Assembly: GCA_027019845.1 (NCBI GenBank)
Contig: JALUWE010000576.1
Coordinates: 1-5,373, forward strand
Reading direction: 5' to 3'
Length of the DNA stretch: 5,373 nt
From: Anaerolineales bacterium
Lineage (GTDB): Bacteria; Chloroflexota; Anaerolineae; Anaerolineales; JABWBV01
The position numbers and the translations under genes are program-made. Below, piece after piece: positions 5,171 to 5,373 of this stretch. The notes under the pieces are model-generated. The model searched no databases. It was not told the origin of the DNA and saw only the letters and a list, made by a program, of their open reading frames with translations. Numbering within the stretch: position 1 is the stretch's first letter; each line of letters opens with the position of its first letter.

Positions 5171-5373
5171 TCACCGATCAATACTGGCAGGATCGAAGCA
5201 GGGGTCGAAATCTGCGCCGATGATCAACCGGTAGTCGGCCTGCCTCCCGCTCTCCGATAGGGAAACCAGACTGGACTCCGGCAGCCCGAACAGGGCGAGC
5301 AGCTCCTGGCTCGTTTCGGGGTTCTGCCCCCCGGTCAAATCGTACAACAGGCTGGTCTCGGACTGCTGGCCGC
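5171..5373 (-). CDS. LytR_C-domain protein, C-terminal fragment (possible LCP-family protein)
   Basis: Only the last 66 residues and the stop (TGA at 5173-5171) are inside the window; the start lies beyond the right edge. The fragment begins GQQSETSLLYDLTGG and ends with IIGADFDPCFDPASIDR. The pattern is a short beta strand, a helix with a residue run like NPETSQELLALFGLPES, a basic or polar segment, then A-D-Y-R-L-I-I-G-A-D-F-D-P-C. It matches the closing half of the LytR_C domain, found at the end of LytR-CpsA-Psr proteins that attach glycopolymers to the cell wall, and in some stand-alone membrane proteins. The catalytic LCP domain, if present, is outside the window, so the enzyme function is inference. 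The frame is preferred over another open frame because of this match. It converges on the solute-binding protein gene across the repeat region. Confidence 0.68.
   Translation of the reverse strand, partial: GQQSETSLLYDLTGGQNPETSQELLALFGLPESSLVSLSESGRQADYRLIIGADFDPCFDPASIDR

Noticed and set aside
5173..5372. Alternative open minus-strand frame at the right edge
   Set aside because: It is open too, but its product is arginine- and proline-rich with no pattern, whereas the neighbouring frame ends with a recognisable LytR_C-like sequence.

Overview
The window looks like a chromosomal stretch from a GC-rich, free-living bacterium. An Anaerolineae-type Chloroflexota is my best guess. The guess rests on the mix of a secreted M14 carboxypeptidase with a pro-region, an orphan family-1 solute-binding lipoprotein, a LytR_C-type protein end and a GTCATTCTGAG-type dispersed repeat. 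It is an inference from gene style, not a marker-gene result. No rRNA, tRNA, transposase, phage gene or CRISPR array is visible.

Layout from left to right. On the minus strand lie two genes read leftwards: a PAP2-like integral membrane protein (927-1556), followed directly by an alkaline-phosphatase/sulfatase-superfamily enzyme (1-900, cut by the window's left edge). They are tightly spaced and probably co-transcribed. An AT-richer divergent intergenic region (1557-1731) follows, with a plausible Shine-Dalgarno site and an extended -10-like element for each direction. On the plus strand lie two genes read rightwards: a secreted zinc carboxypeptidase with all catalytic residues intact (1732-3477), and a solute-binding lipoprotein of an ABC importer (3474-4832) whose longest start overlaps the carboxypeptidase stop by four bases. 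A 338-base gene-free stretch (4833-5170) is packed with repeats: three copies of a G-rich 12-mer, an 18-bp direct repeat, and two tandem copies of a nested palindrome of 77-79 bp. On the minus strand at the right edge is the C-terminal end of a LytR_C-domain protein (5171-5373), convergent with the lipoprotein gene.

How the genes may work together. The plus-strand pair is entirely extracytoplasmic (exo-peptidase plus captured-solute binding), which suggests nutrient scavenging, but no ABC permease or ATPase gene is present here. The minus-strand pair joins two phospho- or sulfo-ester hydrolase-type folds, one membrane-embedded and one apparently soluble, and could act on lipid or envelope phosphoesters. 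I see no convincing new multi-gene system. The parts most worth a second look are the repeat cluster, the threonine replacing the formylglycine cysteine in the sulfatase-like enzyme, the altered PAP2 motifs, and the coupling of the peptidase and lipoprotein genes.
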